Counted from the first letter of the stretch, positions 45,557 to 55,704 are shown. The stretch: DNA of 64,000 nucleotides from an uncultured Rhizobiaceae group bacterium (GCA_937930845.1 CALHBJ010000007.1:62001-126000), one strand, 5' to 3'. The notes: a model not told the origin generated them from the sequence alone. Made by a program: numbers and translations.

Positions 45557-47896
45557 TCAGAACTTGGTGCTTACACCAAAGCGGAAGAACTGAGTGTCGT
45601 CGAAATCTGCTTTGGCAACCGGATGGGCAAAGTCTGCCCGCAGGGGACCAAATGGCGAATCCCAAATAAGGGATGCACCCACCGATGCACGCACTTCTGA
45701 ACTGTCATCGACTGTCGTACCGTCAAAATCATTGTCCCAGAGCGAGCCTGCATCAGCGAATACAGCTGCCCGCACACCATAGGAACGTGGCAATAGGGGC
45801 AACGGAAATTCGACTTCAGCCGTTACATTCCAATAGTGCTGACCGCCAAGCGCCTCGCCCGTACCCGCATCACGCGGGCCATAGCCACGAACACCATCAA
45901 AGCCACGAATTTGCTCACCGCCGAAGAAGAAGTGATCCGTGATCCGCAGGGAATCATCGCCAAATGGCGTGATATTACCCGCCGCTGCCACACCTTTTGC
46001 AACAATGTCCAAATCTTCCGACAGAAGGTAATAACCTGTCACGCGAGCCTGGGTCTTCACGTAGAACGCATCGCCACCAAGCCCGGCAAAATCCTGACCA
46101 AAGCGCGCAAAGAAGCCATCACGCGGGTTTCTCGTATTGTCGAGCCGGTTATAGGTAAAGTTATAGCCAACAGATGATGTGAAATACGGGCTACGGTCGA
46201 TTGTATCCTGGGTCGCCGCAGATGGTGTTGCGCCATCTTCCGCTTCCAGCTCTTCATAGCGCGCTGTGTAGTTCACACCCAAACTCAACCTGTCCGTAAT
46301 TGGCGCAGCAGCGCGCAATTTAAACGAAGTTACAGATGAGTCATAAAGGACATCATTGCTGGCGGTTGAGGTTTCCTGAACAAAATCAAATCCAGCAGAA
46401 ACCCTGTTGCCCAAGAAATAGGGCTCAGTGAAAGAAACCTGATATTTTTCAACATCTTCACCGAAACCACCAACAACCTTAATGAATTGGCCACGACCAA
46501 GGAAGTTGCGTTCGGACAGGGCAATTTCAGCAATTGGGCCGTTGGACGTTGAGTAACCACCACCCAGCGAGATTTCACCAGTTGACTTGTCTTTCACCTG
46601 AACAACAACGATCACCCGGTCAGCGGCAGAACCGGGACGTGTTGTCACGGTGACAGTTTCAAAGAAACCAAGCGCCTGCAAACGACGTGTGCCCTTATTG
46701 ACCAGAACACGGTTATACGCATCGCCTTCGGAAATATCGAACTCCCGGCGGATCACATATCCACGTGTACGTGTATTACCGAACACTTCGATACGCTCCA
46801 CATAGGAACGCGGCCCGTCATCGACAAAGAAAGTCAGGTTGATGGTGCGCGAGTCATAGTCACGATCCCCGCGAGGTGTCACCTCAGCAAATGCGTATCC
46901 GCCATTCGAAATAGCCTCGGTCATCTTGACCAGGGTCCGTTCGATCTTGCGGGCGCTATAGGTTTCGCCCGACGCGATCAAAAGAGATTCCTGCAACACG
47001 GCTTCATCAACCTGTGGCAAAGCATTGTCGATGGAAATCGTGCCAAACGTATAACGCTCACCCTCGTCCACGGTGAAAGTGATCGTGTAGGCGTTATCCT
47101 GCTGATCGAAATCAGCAACCGCTGATATGATGCGGAAATCGGCATAACCGTTGTTGAAGTAAAAACGGCTAAGGCGATCTTCGTCGGCCTTCAAACGGTC
47201 TGGATCAAACACATCGTCGCGCTTCAACCAGCTCAGGAAATTACTTTCATTATGGGAGATGACTTCGCCCAAACGACGGTCCCCATAGGCATTGTTGCCG
47301 ATGAACTCGATATTCGCGATTTTCGTCCGGCCGCCCTCATTGATCTGGAACACCACGTTAACGCGGTTATTTTCCAGAACATCCACGCGGGATGAAACTG
47401 TGGCAGAAGCCCGCCCGGAACGGCGCACGGCTTCACGCACCCGCTCGGTATCGCTTTCTAGCTTTTCACGGCTGAAAATACCCAGGCTTTTCGACTGGAC
47501 AATATTTTCAAGCAATTCGTCGCGAACCTTGTCGTTACCTTCAAACAACACAAGGTTGATGGTTGGGTTCTCTTCCACTTCAACAATCAGCGTAGAACCG
47601 GACTGGGAAATTCGCACATCAGCAAACAGGCCAGTGGCAAAAAGCTGACGCAATGATTCATCAGTATCAAACGACGTGAAGTTCTTGCCGGGCTGGATGG
47701 TCAGGTACGAGCGAACCGTTTCAGCTTCAATACGCTGATTGCCACGCACACTGATGGTGCGCACAACCGCAGCTTCAGCCTCGACTGAAAGGCTTGCAAT
47801 CGTCGCCACGCCCGCCCCTGTGACTGTGGTCAAAATCGCAATCGTCATCGCCAAGGTGCGGACAAGATTCATTGCGGAGATCATTTGAAACTTCAT
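45557..47896 (-). CDS. bamA: Outer membrane protein assembly factor BamA
   Basis: The protein is 779 aa with a signal peptide of about 40 residues, then five POTRA repeats (for example RTISVRGNQRIEAETVRSYL at the first and RIEVFGNTRTRGYVIRREF at the last), and a C-terminal 16-strand barrel that ends with a terminal Phe (FRFGVSTKF). The conserved barrel loop is GGEQIRGFDGVRGYGPRD. It inserts outer membrane proteins. The gene follows rseP, separated by 235 nt with a likely own promoter, and precedes lpxD. The early residues carry three Met (positions 1, 5, 9), so the start is ambiguous by a few codons. Confidence 0.96.
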   Translation of the reverse strand: MKFQMISAMNLVRTLAMTIAILTTVTGAGVATIASLSVEAEAAVVRTISVRGNQRIEAETVRSYLTIQPGKNFTSFDTDESLRQLFATGLFADVRISQSGSTLIVEVEENPTINLVLFEGNDKVRDELLENIVQSKSLGIFSREKLESDTERVREAVRRSGRASATVSSRVDVLENNRVNVVFQINEGGRTKIANIEFIGNNAYGDRRLGEVISHNESNFLSWLKRDDVFDPDRLKADEDRLSRFYFNNGYADFRIISAVADFDQQDNAYTITFTVDEGERYTFGTISIDNALPQVDEAVLQESLLIASGETYSARKIERTLVKMTEAISNGGYAFAEVTPRGDRDYDSRTINLTFFVDDGPRSYVERIEVFGNTRTRGYVIRREFDISEGDAYNRVLVNKGTRRLQALGFFETVTVTTRPGSAADRVIVVVQVKDKSTGEISLGGGYSTSNGPIAEIALSERNFLGRGQFIKVVGGFGEDVEKYQVSFTEPYFLGNRVSAGFDFVQETSTASNDVLYDSSVTSFKLRAAAPITDRLSLGVNYTARYEELEAEDGATPSAATQDTIDRSPYFTSSVGYNFTYNRLDNTRNPRDGFFARFGQDFAGLGGDAFYVKTQARVTGYYLLSEDLDIVAKGVAAAGNITPFGDDSLRITDHFFFGGEQIRGFDGVRGYGPRDAGTGEALGGQHYWNVTAEVEFPLPLLPRSYGVRAAVFADAGSLWDNDFDGTTVDDSSEVRASVGASLIWDSPFGPLRADFAHPVAKADFDDTQFFRFGVSTKF

Positions 47897-48131
47897 CTGA
47901 AATTCTGCTTTCGAACTATGGCCACCAGGCCAAGGTCAATACCCCTTTGAAGGAACCACTTTAGAGACACAAATTTGGACTCAAATGCGGCGCACTTCGA
48001 CAATTGTTAATTGTTTGTACAGGACTTTTTTACCGTTGCAACCACTGTCAACAAACCTCATTGCCAAAATGTTTCATTCATGGCGGAAAGGCCACACTTG
48101 GTGGGGTATTGGTGAATAAAGTGTTAACAAA

Positions 48132-49280
48132 TCAGACCCAGCCGAACAGCCTTCGGATGTCATTTGACGAGGCAAACAGCATCATCACGAGAATACAGGT
48201 CAAACCGATTCTAAATGCCACACCCTGGGCCCGCTCCGTCAAAGCCTTGCCGCGCAAGGCTTCCAGGCCATAAAACAGCAGATGTCCACCGTCCAACACG
48301 GGAATCGGCAGCAGGTTCATCAGCCCGATGCTCACTGAAAGTGCCGCAGCCAGCGACATCAGTTGCAATACACCAAGTGTTGCAACCTGAGACGTCATTT
48401 GACCAATACCAATCGGCCCGCGCAACTGGCTGGCATCCTGCTTACCGGTCACCAATTCGCGCAGGAAATGATAGGTGCGCGACACGATCAGCCAGATGGA
48501 ATCGAGGCTTTTGACAAATGCCTGGCCAAAACCCAGCGGCTCGCTGATAAAATTGGCCGGATCACGGCTGGGGCCGATCCCAACCAGGCCGGACTGATAA
48601 GTATTGCCAAACTGATCCTTGCGTGTGGTCATGCGCGGCGTTGCCAGCAATTCCAGCTGCTCGCCACCACGCTCCACCACAAATTTCAACGTCCGGTCCG
48701 AGCTGATCATGGTGTAACGGGCAACATCCTGGAAGCTGCGGATATCATTGCCATCCACGGCCACAACGCGGTCACCCAGTTTAAACCCGGCCTCCGATGC
48801 GGCAGAATTTTCAGTAATGGCCCCAATCACCGGGGCAATGCGGCTTTCGCCAAAATACATAAACAGGCTGGTATAAATGACGATTGCCAGCAGGAAGTTG
48901 GCTATGGGACCGGCGGCAACCACCGCAGATTTGCGCCACAGCGCCTTGTCTTCGAATGCCCCTTCCCGCTCATCGCCGCTCATCTGCGACAATGCGTCGT
49001 GGTCCGTGCGACTGCTGGCATCCGCATCGCCAAAAAATTTCACATATCCGCCCAAGGGAATGGCACACAATTTCCAGCGCGTCCCCAACCGGTCATTGAA
49101 CCCAAGCAGTTCCGGCCCGAATCCAACAGCAAAAACATCCACTTTCACCTTGTTCCAGCGCGCCACCAGAAAATGACCAAGCTCATGAAAGAACACAACA
49201 ATGGTCAATACAAATATAAACGGAATCACGGATCCGATTATGAATGAAAACAGGTTTGAAATCAGTGATACGGGATCCAT
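48132..49280 (-). CDS. rseP: RIP metalloprotease RseP
   Basis: The protein is 382 aa from the ATG at 49280. The zinc motif HELGH lies at residues 32-36 in the first membrane helix, the PDZ domain is in the middle ('ASEAGFKLGDRVVAVDGNDI'), and the second catalytic motif is PVLDGGHL near the C-terminus, where the Asp is the third zinc ligand. Site-2 proteases cleave transmembrane anti-sigma factors and signal peptides. The gene lies between cdsA and bamA; no dxr gene is present between cdsA and rseP. Confidence 0.95.
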   Translation of the reverse strand: MDPVSLISNLFSFIIGSVIPFIFVLTIVVFFHELGHFLVARWNKVKVDVFAVGFGPELLGFNDRLGTRWKLCAIPLGGYVKFFGDADASSRTDHDALSQMSGDEREGAFEDKALWRKSAVVAAGPIANFLLAIVIYTSLFMYFGESRIAPVIGAITENSAASEAGFKLGDRVVAVDGNDIRSFQDVARYTMISSDRTLKFVVERGGEQLELLATPRMTTRKDQFGNTYQSGLVGIGPSRDPANFISEPLGFGQAFVKSLDSIWLIVSRTYHFLRELVTGKQDASQLRGPIGIGQMTSQVATLGVLQLMSLAAALSVSIGLMNLLPIPVLDGGHLLFYGLEALRGKALTERAQGVAFRIGLTCILVMMLFASSNDIRRLFGWV

Positions 49281-49381
49281 GCGGTTCCAGTTCCTTAAGT
49301 GTCTTCGCGGCAATTAATGCCTGGAAAAAGCGGTTTTTCGACCCGGAATGAATTCCACGGAAATACCGGCAATAGTGAGGC

Positions 49382-50188
49382 CTAACTGATACCAAGACCA
49401 ATGAAAACAGCCGCAACCACCGAAGCGGTCAATAGACCATCTACCCGGTCAAGGAAACCGCCATGGCCGGGAATAAGCTGGCTGGAATCTTTAACACCAA
49501 ACACGCGCTTCACGCCCGATTCAAACAAGTCCCCGATTTGTGATGCGATGCTCAACAACAGTGCCGCAATCGCTAAGCCCCACAAGGGCGTCTCAAGCGA
49601 CATGGCGGTCCAGATCACGGCCAATACCACCGCCGCCAACGCGCCACCAACGGCGCCCGACCAGGTTTTGTTGGGCGATATGGCGGCCATAAGTTTTGGC
49701 CCGCCGAAATGGCGGCCTGCAAAATAGGCCCCCACATCAGTTACCCAAACCACGAGAAAAACAAACATCAGCGGGGCAAAACCCGCAAATTCACGGATTA
49801 TCGGCAAGGTGAGCACGGGTATAGCACAATACAATGCCCCCAGGCCCAACCACCGGATCTCCCTCTCCTCAACACCGTCATGGACGATTTCGAGAACAAG
49901 CCCAACCACCAGAAACACACCAAGGGCAATCCACACAAATCCAAACAGGGAACCGGCCAGCAAACCCACAAAGCATAGGGTTATCAGGGCTTCCGGCGCA
50001 TCGAACGGCGTTACACTGACCATTTCATGCCACTCATAATACAAAACAAGTGACAACAGCGCGCACATCAACGCAAACGGCGCACCGCCCAAATAGGAAA
50101 ACAGCAAAACGATGAGCACGAGAACAACAGCCGAGACGACCCGTTGGGTCAGTTCTGACCGATCGGCAAGTTTAGCGCGTGTGTTCAT
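49382..50188 (-). CDS. cdsA: Phosphatidate cytidylyltransferase
   Basis: The protein is 268 aa with about eight hydrophobic segments and the C-terminal CDP-diglyceride synthase signature [20 protein letters not shown], followed by [13 protein letters not shown]. It makes CDP-diacylglycerol, the precursor of phosphatidylglycerol, phosphatidylethanolamine and, through Pcs at 19885-20598, phosphatidylcholine. Its ATG overlaps the uppS stop by 4 nt. Confidence 0.95.
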   Translation of the reverse strand: MNTRAKLADRSELTQRVVSAVVLVLIVLLFSYLGGAPFALMCALLSLVLYYEWHEMVSVTPFDAPEALITLCFVGLLAGSLFGFVWIALGVFLVVGLVLEIVHDGVEEREIRWLGLGALYCAIPVLTLPIIREFAGFAPLMFVFLVVWVTDVGAYFAGRHFGGPKLMAAISPNKTWSGAVGGALAAVVLAVIWTAMSLETPLWGLAIAALLLSIASQIGDLFESGVKRVFGVKDSSQLIPGHGGFLDRVDGLLTASVVAAVFIGLGIS

Positions 50189-50964
50189 GCGCCGGCCTTG
50201 GCCACAAGACCGCCATAACGCCGATCACGCGCCACATATTCGGCAATGGCTTTTTCAAGTTCGGCTTTGTTGAAATCGGGCCACAGGCAATCAAGAAATA
50301 CAAATTCAGAATAGGCCGCCTGCCACAAAAGGAAATTCGACAATCTCTTTTCGCCCGATGTGCGGATAATCAGATCAGGATCGCGCCACTCGGCAGTATC
50401 AAGTGCGCCACATATCATTCCCGTATCAACATCATCTGCCGCAATCGCGCCGGACGCCACCTGAGTGGCGATTTTTCGCATGGCCCGGGTCAATTCATCA
50501 CGCGCGCCATAGTTGAACGCGATGACCAGGCGGGTCGATGTGTTGTTGCGGGTGAGGTTCTCAGCTTCTTCAAGCAAAGGCTTGATGTCAGAGGGAACAT
50601 TATCCCGTTCGCCGATGATGCAGACACGCACATTCTCCTTGTGCAGGTCGGCCAGATCCCGGCGGATAAACAATTTCAGCAATCCCATCAGGTCACTGAC
50701 TTCGCGGGCCGGGCGGCTCCAGTTTTCAGAGGAAAATGAGAACAGGGTCAGTGTTTTAATGCCCAACTCACCGGCTGCACGCACAGCCGAACGCACCGCT
50801 TCAACACCCTTGCGATGCCCCTGGGTGCGGGGAAGGCCGCGGGCCTCTGCCCAGCGACCATTGCCATCCATAATAATGGCAACATGTTCAGGCACGATCT
50901 GGCCGATGCCCACAGGATCGCCAGACTGTCCCACATTCAAATCAGCAGATGATGTCCCGGACAT
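50185..50964 (-). CDS. uppS: Isoprenyl transferase (undecaprenyl diphosphate synthase)
   Basis: The protein is 259 aa. Family blocks are [19 protein letters not shown] with the catalytic Asp, '[14 protein letters not shown]', and '[20 protein letters not shown]'. It adds cis-isoprene units to farnesyl diphosphate to make the C55 lipid carrier for peptidoglycan and O-antigen synthesis. The N-terminus has about 25 extra residues before the core. It overlaps cdsA by 4 nt and follows frr by 47 nt. Confidence 0.95.
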   Translation of the reverse strand: MSGTSSADLNVGQSGDPVGIGQIVPEHVAIIMDGNGRWAEARGLPRTQGHRKGVEAVRSAVRAAGELGIKTLTLFSFSSENWSRPAREVSDLMGLLKLFIRRDLADLHKENVRVCIIGERDNVPSDIKPLLEEAENLTRNNTSTRLVIAFNYGARDELTRAMRKIATQVASGAIAADDVDTGMICGALDTAEWRDPDLIIRTSGEKRLSNFLLWQAAYSEFVFLDCLWPDFNKAELEKAIAEYVARDRRYGGLVAKAGA

Positions 50965-51011
50965 AGTCGTCCTCTCCCAAAAAACGGCGGCACAGGTTCA
51001 GGCAAGCCAGC

Positions 51012-51572
51012 TTAAACCTGCATGATCTCCGCTTCCTTAGCGGCCAGAATCCGATCCGCTTCGCTCACCATGTCATCGGTCATTTTCTGAACCTTTTCCG
51101 AACTGGCGCGCGCTTCGTCCTGACCTATTTCTTTATCTTTTTCGGCTTTTTTGAGGCCTTCCATACCATCACGACGCACATGGCGGATGGCCACCTTGGC
51201 ATTTTCGGCATAGTCGCGGCCCACTTTCACAAGCTCCCGCCGCCGTTCTTCATTGAGATCAGGCAGGGGAATGCGCAGATTTTGGCCGTCCACAACCGGG
51301 TTCAAGCCAAGGCCGGCTTCCCGAACAGCCTTGTCCACCGGGCCAACCATTGATTTGTCCCAGATTTGCACGGTGATCAGCTTTGGTTCAGGCGCATTCA
51401 CATTGGCGACCTGATTGAGCGGCATTTTCTGCCCGTAAGCGTCCACCATGACCGGATCAAGCAGCGAAGCAGATGCACGACCGGTGCGCAGTCCGCCCAG
51501 ATCCTTGTGCAAGGATGCCAGTGCACCTTCCATCCGTTTTTTGATTTCGTTGAGGTCGATACCGTCTGCCAT
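51012..51572 (-). CDS. frr: Ribosome recycling factor
   Basis: The protein is 186 aa from the ATG at 51572, the usual length of the factor (family start MxxGIDLxEIKxRM); a longer upstream frame exists. Diagnostic blocks are [20 protein letters not shown], '[21 protein letters not shown]' and '[20 protein letters not shown]'. It releases ribosomes from mRNA after termination together with EF-G. The gene lies 58 nt downstream of pyrH. Confidence 0.96.
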   Translation of the reverse strand: MADGIDLNEIKKRMEGALASLHKDLGGLRTGRASASLLDPVMVDAYGQKMPLNQVANVNAPEPKLITVQIWDKSMVGPVDKAVREAGLGLNPVVDGQNLRIPLPDLNEERRRELVKVGRDYAENAKVAIRHVRRDGMEGLKKAEKDKEIGQDEARASSEKVQKMTDDMVSEADRILAAKEAEIMQV

Positions 51573-51630
51573 TGCTTTTTCCAATTGCTCGTCGTTCCAG
51601 CCCGTTGGCTGCAACACTAATGTCAAATAA

Positions 51631-52350
51631 CTAAGTTCTGCTTACCCGGGTAAACGTCCCCTCACCTGCGATCACGCGGGCCAGTTCACCGGGTTGATGA
51701 ATCGAAAATACTACAAGATCGATATCATTGTCGCGCGCCAATGTAACTGCCGACATATCCATAATGCCCAACGCTTTTGACAAGACATCATCATGCGACA
51801 GGGTATCAAAACGGGTGGCATTCTTGTCTTTTCGCGGATCAGCCGAATAGATGCCATCCACCTGTGTTCCTTTAAACACCGCATCAGCACCAAATTCTGC
51901 AGCCCGCAGGGCCGCTGCCGTATCCGATGTAAAATAAGGGCTGCCGGTTCCGCCCGCAAATATGATCACATCGCCAGCGTCGCGCGCGGCGATTAGCCCG
52001 CGCTGTGTGAACTGATCACACACTTGAGGCACAGCCAGTCCGGACAAGACAGTTGCAGGCACGCCACGCTTGTCAAATTCCATGCGCAACGCCAGCGCAT
52101 TCATAATGATGGCCAGCATGCCCATATGATCGCCCGTTACGCGGTCAGCACCTTTTGACGCAAGAGCCACCCCCCGAAACAGGTTTCCACCACCCACAGC
52201 CAGGGCAATCGACACGCCCATGTTTCGGGCTTCGATAATGTCAGCCACAACGCGCTCAACCATTGTGGGATCAATCCCGAAAGACTGCTCGCCCATCAGC
52301 GCTTCACCGGAGATTTTGTACAAGATTCGGGTAAATTGAACCTGCCCCAT
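51631..52350 (-). CDS. pyrH: UMP kinase
   Basis: The protein is 239 aa. Family blocks are '[19 protein letters not shown]', '[13 protein letters not shown]', '[21 protein letters not shown]', and '[20 protein letters not shown]'. It phosphorylates UMP to UDP as a hexamer controlled by GTP and UTP. It is separated from tsf by 742 bp that carry two short plus-strand genes, an unusual insertion between genes that are often adjacent. Confidence 0.96.
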   Translation of the reverse strand: MGQVQFTRILYKISGEALMGEQSFGIDPTMVERVVADIIEARNMGVSIALAVGGGNLFRGVALASKGADRVTGDHMGMLAIIMNALALRMEFDKRGVPATVLSGLAVPQVCDQFTQRGLIAARDAGDVIIFAGGTGSPYFTSDTAAALRAAEFGADAVFKGTQVDGIYSADPRKDKNATRFDTLSHDDVLSKALGIMDMSAVTLARDNDIDLVVFSIHQPGELARVIAGEGTFTRVSRT

Positions 52351-52606
52351 CGAATCTGTCGTCCTGTCACATACTGTTCAAAAACTGCGCTGTGATACAC
52401 GAAGGCCGAAACCTTGTCACGCTGCCCCCTCCATACATGGCGTTAATCAGCATGTGTAACAAATGCCAAAATCTTTGACGATCTGCCCAAAAATGGAGTA
52501 AGGGAACCGTGCGGTATTTCAAAACTGGAGTATCCAAGGGGCGATTCCAACATGCGACGACGCCAATATTGGGCGTTATACGTATTTTGTATAAGGGTTT
52601 GGGCAG
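52351..52606. other. Intergenic segment upstream of pyrH and of the first micropeptide gene
   Basis: This divergent stretch should carry the pyrH promoter on the minus strand and the promoter for the first short peptide on the plus strand. Short frames here lack ribosome binding sites. A long minus-strand frame across it looks random in composition. Confidence 0.5.
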
Positions 52607-52702
52607 ATGAAAAAGACTTATGAAAGACCACTGGTACAGCCCCATGGCATGATGAAACCAGCTGGTGGAGATACACCTGTGAGTGGTGTAGCAAAGACCT
52701 GA
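52607..52702 (+). CDS. 31 aa micropeptide with a lasso/RiPP-leader-like motif
   Basis: The ATG at 52607 has AAGGG 9 nt upstream. The peptide begins MKKTYERPLVQPHG and ends ...GVAKT. Tyr5, Pro8, Val10 and Gly14 fit the YxxPxLxxxG signature of lasso-peptide leaders, the part bound by the RRE protein, with Val for Leu. It shares the MKxxYxxP start with the peptides at 52836-52955 and 55705-55803. The second half is Gly/Pro/Val-rich with no Cys. No maturation enzymes are visible in the window, so the gene is either an orphan precursor served by enzymes encoded elsewhere or a peptide with another role. The reading frame is too short to be proved by composition. Confidence 0.5.
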   Translation: MKKTYERPLVQPHGMMKPAGGDTPVSGVAKT

Positions 52703-52835
52703 TCTTTTTAAAACACAACACCTGATCAAGAGCTCAGGAAGCGAAACCACTTTAAAAAAATTAACGAACAGACTGCAGACACAACTTGCAGCTTCACAAA
52801 AATAGCGGGCAGCCCGTTCATACAGGAGCACTACA

Positions 52836-52955
52836 ATGAAAAAGATCTACACAGCCCCCGAAGCGAACAAAGACTACAAAATTCAGGCAATTGCCGCCAC
52901 CATTGTGCTGAGTAATGGCACAGTCATTTCAGACTTTATTGGCGATTTAGAATAA
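52836..52955 (+). CDS. 39 aa micropeptide with a related leader-like start
   Basis: The ATG at 52836 has a strong Shine-Dalgarno (CAGGAG, 7-8 nt upstream), and the gene ends with a double stop (TAATAA) followed by a strong terminator. The peptide begins MKKIYTAPEANKDYK and continues with a hydrophobic centre (IAATIVLSNGTVI) and an acidic end. Tyr5 and Pro8 match the other micropeptides; the later Gly of the lasso leader is absent. It lies 133 nt after the first peptide on the same strand, so the two may share a transcript. This is the best-supported of the short genes. Its function is unknown. Confidence 0.62.
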   Translation: MKKIYTAPEANKDYKIQAIAATIVLSNGTVISDFIGDLE

Positions 52956-52982
52956 TAACCCAGCAGGTTCATTACTTTAAAT

Positions 52983-53023
52983 GAAAAGGGGCAACCGGCC
53001 TGAATGCCGGTTGCCCCTTTTTT
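52983..53023. terminator. Strong bidirectional intrinsic terminator between the micropeptides and tsf
   Basis: AAAAGGGGCAACCGGC pairs perfectly with GCCGGTTGCCCCTTTT across a 6 nt loop. On the plus strand seven T follow; on the minus strand TTTTCATTT follows. It should end both the micropeptide transcript and the convergent rpsB-tsf transcript. Confidence 0.95.
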
Positions 53024-53092
53024 GTGGCCCTTGCCAGTCCGGTTTATCTGGCATTGCGCCTTAAACCGAACGTCTGCAATTCGCCGGGTCGA

Positions 53093-54010
53093 CTAAGCCT
53101 TGTTCATGGCTGCGACTTCAGCGGCGAAATCATCTTCTTCTTTTTCAATGCCCTCGCCCAACTGGAAACGCACGAAGCCTTTCATGGCAATGGGCGCACC
53201 GGCATCTTTTTCAGCGTTTTTCAACGCCTGTTCAACGGTGTTTTCGCCGTCGATCACGAAGGTCTGCGACATCAGCACATTTTCTTCGTAGAACTTGCGC
53301 ACGCGCCCTTCGACCATTTTCTCGATGATGTTTTCTGGCTTGCCGGATTCACGGGCACTTTCAGAGAAGATTTTCTTCTCACGCTCAACAACTTCTGCAT
53401 CCATGTCATCACGGGTTGCAGCAAGCGGGTTTGTGGCAGCCACATGCATGGCGACCTGACGACCGATTGCAGCAAGGACATCAGCATTGCCGGAAGATTC
53501 CAGCGCAACCAACACACCAATCTTGCCCAAGCCGCCGGTAATGGCATTGTGGACATAAGAGGCTACAACCCCTTCGCCCACTTCCATGACAGAAGCACGG
53601 CGCAGGCCCATATTTTCACCGATCGTAGCAATCGCTTTGGTGACATTATCGGCAACAGTCGCACCGTTCAGGTCTGCCGCATTAATCGCATCAACAGAAC
53701 CATCGGTCGTGATGGCTGTTTTGGCGATGTCGGAGACCAAAGCCTGGAACGCTTCGTTGCGGGAAACAAAATCTGTTTCAGAATTGACTTCAACGATTGC
53801 CGCTTTCGAGCCTTCGCTGACAACACCCACAAGGCCTTCAGCCGCCGTGCGGCCAGACTTCTTGTCGGCTTTTGCGATGCCCTTGGTGCGCAACCAGTCA
53901 ATGGCGGCTTCGATGTCGCCATTGTTTTCGTTCAACGCATTTTTGCAATCCATCATGCCTGCGCCAGTTTTGTCGCGCAGTTCTTTTACCAATGCTGCGG
54001 AAATAGCCAT
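53093..54010 (-). CDS. tsf: Elongation factor Ts
   Basis: The protein is 305 aa, the typical alphaproteobacterial length. The N-terminal UBA-like part has [19 protein letters not shown], with the T-G-A-G-M-M-D-C-K signature; the core has '[19 protein letters not shown]' for contact with EF-Tu, and two subdomains follow. It recharges EF-Tu by releasing GDP. The gene lies 212 nt after rpsB on the same strand, with a weak hairpin at the rpsB end. Confidence 0.96.
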   Translation of the reverse strand: MAISAALVKELRDKTGAGMMDCKNALNENNGDIEAAIDWLRTKGIAKADKKSGRTAAEGLVGVVSEGSKAAIVEVNSETDFVSRNEAFQALVSDIAKTAITTDGSVDAINAADLNGATVADNVTKAIATIGENMGLRRASVMEVGEGVVASYVHNAITGGLGKIGVLVALESSGNADVLAAIGRQVAMHVAATNPLAATRDDMDAEVVEREKKIFSESARESGKPENIIEKMVEGRVRKFYEENVLMSQTFVIDGENTVEQALKNAEKDAGAPIAMKGFVRFQLGEGIEKEEDDFAAEVAAMNKA

Positions 54011-54211
54011 TTGATTAGCCTTTCGGTTCGTTGCCCATGGTGCCGGATATGTGCTTCGGCGGGCTCATAAAATGTGTCAGTGATACTTGGTGGTTCAAAA
54101 GGGCGGCCCCGCAAAACGGGAACCGCGCTCTATTTGGTTCTGCCCTTATTTGGGGCTGGTCGCCCCCTATGCAAGGCCAACCGTCATTCGCGCCAGCAGG
54201 TGCCGACGCGA

Positions 54212-54231
54212 AAAGGCTAAATTCAGCCTTT
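54212..54231 (-). terminator. Weak hairpin at the rpsB stop, possible attenuator
   Basis: The inverted repeat AAAGGCT/AGCCTTT overlaps the rpsB stop codon on the minus strand and is followed by only two to three T. It may reduce read-through into tsf or protect the rpsB mRNA end. Confidence 0.35.
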
Positions 54232-55308
54232 GACCAATGCCGCAGCCTGGCCCTTCCAGTCTTCAATCTGGGCAGAAGAAAACGGCATGTAGTCGTCTAC
54301 ACGCTGAATGTCTTCGGCGGTCAGCTCAGCGATCTGCTTATAGGTCGTGATGCCCTGCTCATTAAGCTGCTGCTCTGCCACCGGACCAATGCCATTGATG
54401 ACTTTAAGATCATCGCTGTCACCGGCAGGAGCTGAAAACAACGGAGCCGCGGGGGCAGCAGCCTGGGCTGGTGCAGGTTCGGCCGGAGCGGCTTCGGCTA
54501 CGGGAGCTTCAGCAACAGGTGCTGCTTCAACTGCAGGCGCAGGTTCAGCTGGGGTTTCAGCCAGTACAGGCTCAGCAGGCGCTTCGGCCTGGGCACCCAG
54601 ATCGATACCCGATGCACCCTGCTGGCGGGCAATCCCGTCAATCGCTGCTTTAGCGATAAGGTCGCAATAAAGCGCAATAGCGCGTGAGGCATCGTCATTG
54701 CCAGGAATTGGCAAATCAACATGGGCCGTGCTCGAATTGGAATCGAGGATCGCGCAAACGGGAATTTTCAGCTTGCGGGCTTCCTGGATCGCAATCGCTT
54801 CCTTGTTGGTATCAATCACAAAGATCATGTCGGGCGTGCCACCCATGTCCTTGATACCACCAAGCGCGCGCTCAAGCTTGTCCCGCTCGCGGGTAAGCTG
54901 AAGCAATTCTTTTTTGGTGTAGCTGGCCTGTTCACCGGCAAGAAGCTCTTCAAGCTCGCGCAGGCGTTTGATCGAGTTGGAAATGGTCTTCCAGTTGGTC
55001 AACATGCCGCCCAACCAGCGGGCGTTGACGTAATACTGGGCAGAACGGCGCGCGGCATCGGCAACAAGCTCGGAAGCCTGGCGCTTGGTACCCACAAACA
55101 GGATACGACCGCCCTTGGCGACAGTGTCAGAAATTTCTTTCAGCGCAGTGTGCAAAAGCGGCACTGTCTGGGAAAGATCAAGAATATGAATGTTGTTGCG
55201 CTTGCCGAAAATGTATTGATCCATTTTCGGGTTCCAGCGGTGTGTCTGGTGACCAAAGTGTACGCCTGCTTCGAGCAGCTGACGCATAGAAAATTCTGGC
55301 AGAGCCAT
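54223..55308 (-). CDS. rpsB: 30S ribosomal protein S2 with a C-terminal linker and HhH-like domain
   Basis: The protein is 361 aa from the ATG at 55308 ([20 protein letters not shown]), about 110 longer than standard S2. Residues 1-235 are S2, with '[20 protein letters not shown]' and '[13 protein letters not shown]'. An Ala/Pro/Glu-rich linker (about residues 240-300) follows, then a helix-hairpin-helix-like domain, '[20 protein letters not shown]' and '[18 protein letters not shown]'. A similar HhH tail is known on ribosomal protein L21 of rhizobia. On S2 it may aid RNA contact or assembly; this is inference. Confidence 0.95.
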   Translation of the reverse strand: MALPEFSMRQLLEAGVHFGHQTHRWNPKMDQYIFGKRNNIHILDLSQTVPLLHTALKEISDTVAKGGRILFVGTKRQASELVADAARRSAQYYVNARWLGGMLTNWKTISNSIKRLRELEELLAGEQASYTKKELLQLTRERDKLERALGGIKDMGGTPDMIFVIDTNKEAIAIQEARKLKIPVCAILDSNSSTAHVDLPIPGNDDASRAIALYCDLIAKAAIDGIARQQGASGIDLGAQAEAPAEPVLAETPAEPAPAVEAAPVAEAPVAEAAPAEPAPAQAAAPAAPLFSAPAGDSDDLKVINGIGPVAEQQLNEQGITTYKQIAELTAEDIQRVDDYMPFSSAQIEDWKGQAAALVKG

Positions 55309-55704
55309 GGCTCGCATCTCCTTTTACCGGTTGTGCCTTGCGCGGAAAAGAACGACGCCAAGTTGCGCCGCACCGGAGTGTCGGTCAGTGCCGTGTTATT
55401 GCTAACTGGGGGCTGAGAGATGCCGAAACATCTTTGACCAACACGCATCCGCGTGTGGAATGCGATGGCTTATAGCGGGGTTCGTGCCAGATGCAAGCAC
55501 AAAATCTACCGGGCCACATCGCGCGCATATAAAGCGCTTGAAAGCCATCACCTGGGGTTGCGCGCAGATGGTTGCAGCCCACTGGCGCAAGTGTGGCCGA
55601 GTTGACGGTATATCCGTCAAAATCAAGCATCCCCAACTTAGGCAATTGTCCAACATAGAACCGATCGCCGGTGTCCCTCCGACCGGACTCAAATGTCAGG
55701 TATT
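55309..55704. other. Intergenic region upstream of rpsB
   Basis: This holds the rpsB leader and the candidate promoter. An exact inverted repeat, TTGACGG-5 nt-CCGTCAA, lies at 55602-55620 and looks like an operator or a weak hairpin. No convincing gene is seen below 55705. Confidence 0.5.
55469..55496 (-). promoter_or_regulatory. Candidate sigma-70-type promoter for rpsB
   Basis: TTGCAT (55491-55496) and TATAAG (55469-55474), 16 nt apart on the minus strand, lie about 160 nt upstream of the rpsB start. The leader would then be long enough for regulation by S2, which is known in other bacteria. Confidence 0.4.

Noticed and set aside
52367-52831. 154-codon minus-strand frame in the pyrH-tsf gap
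   Set aside because: Random Cys/His/Trp-rich composition and no ribosome binding site; the plus-strand micropeptides explain the region better.
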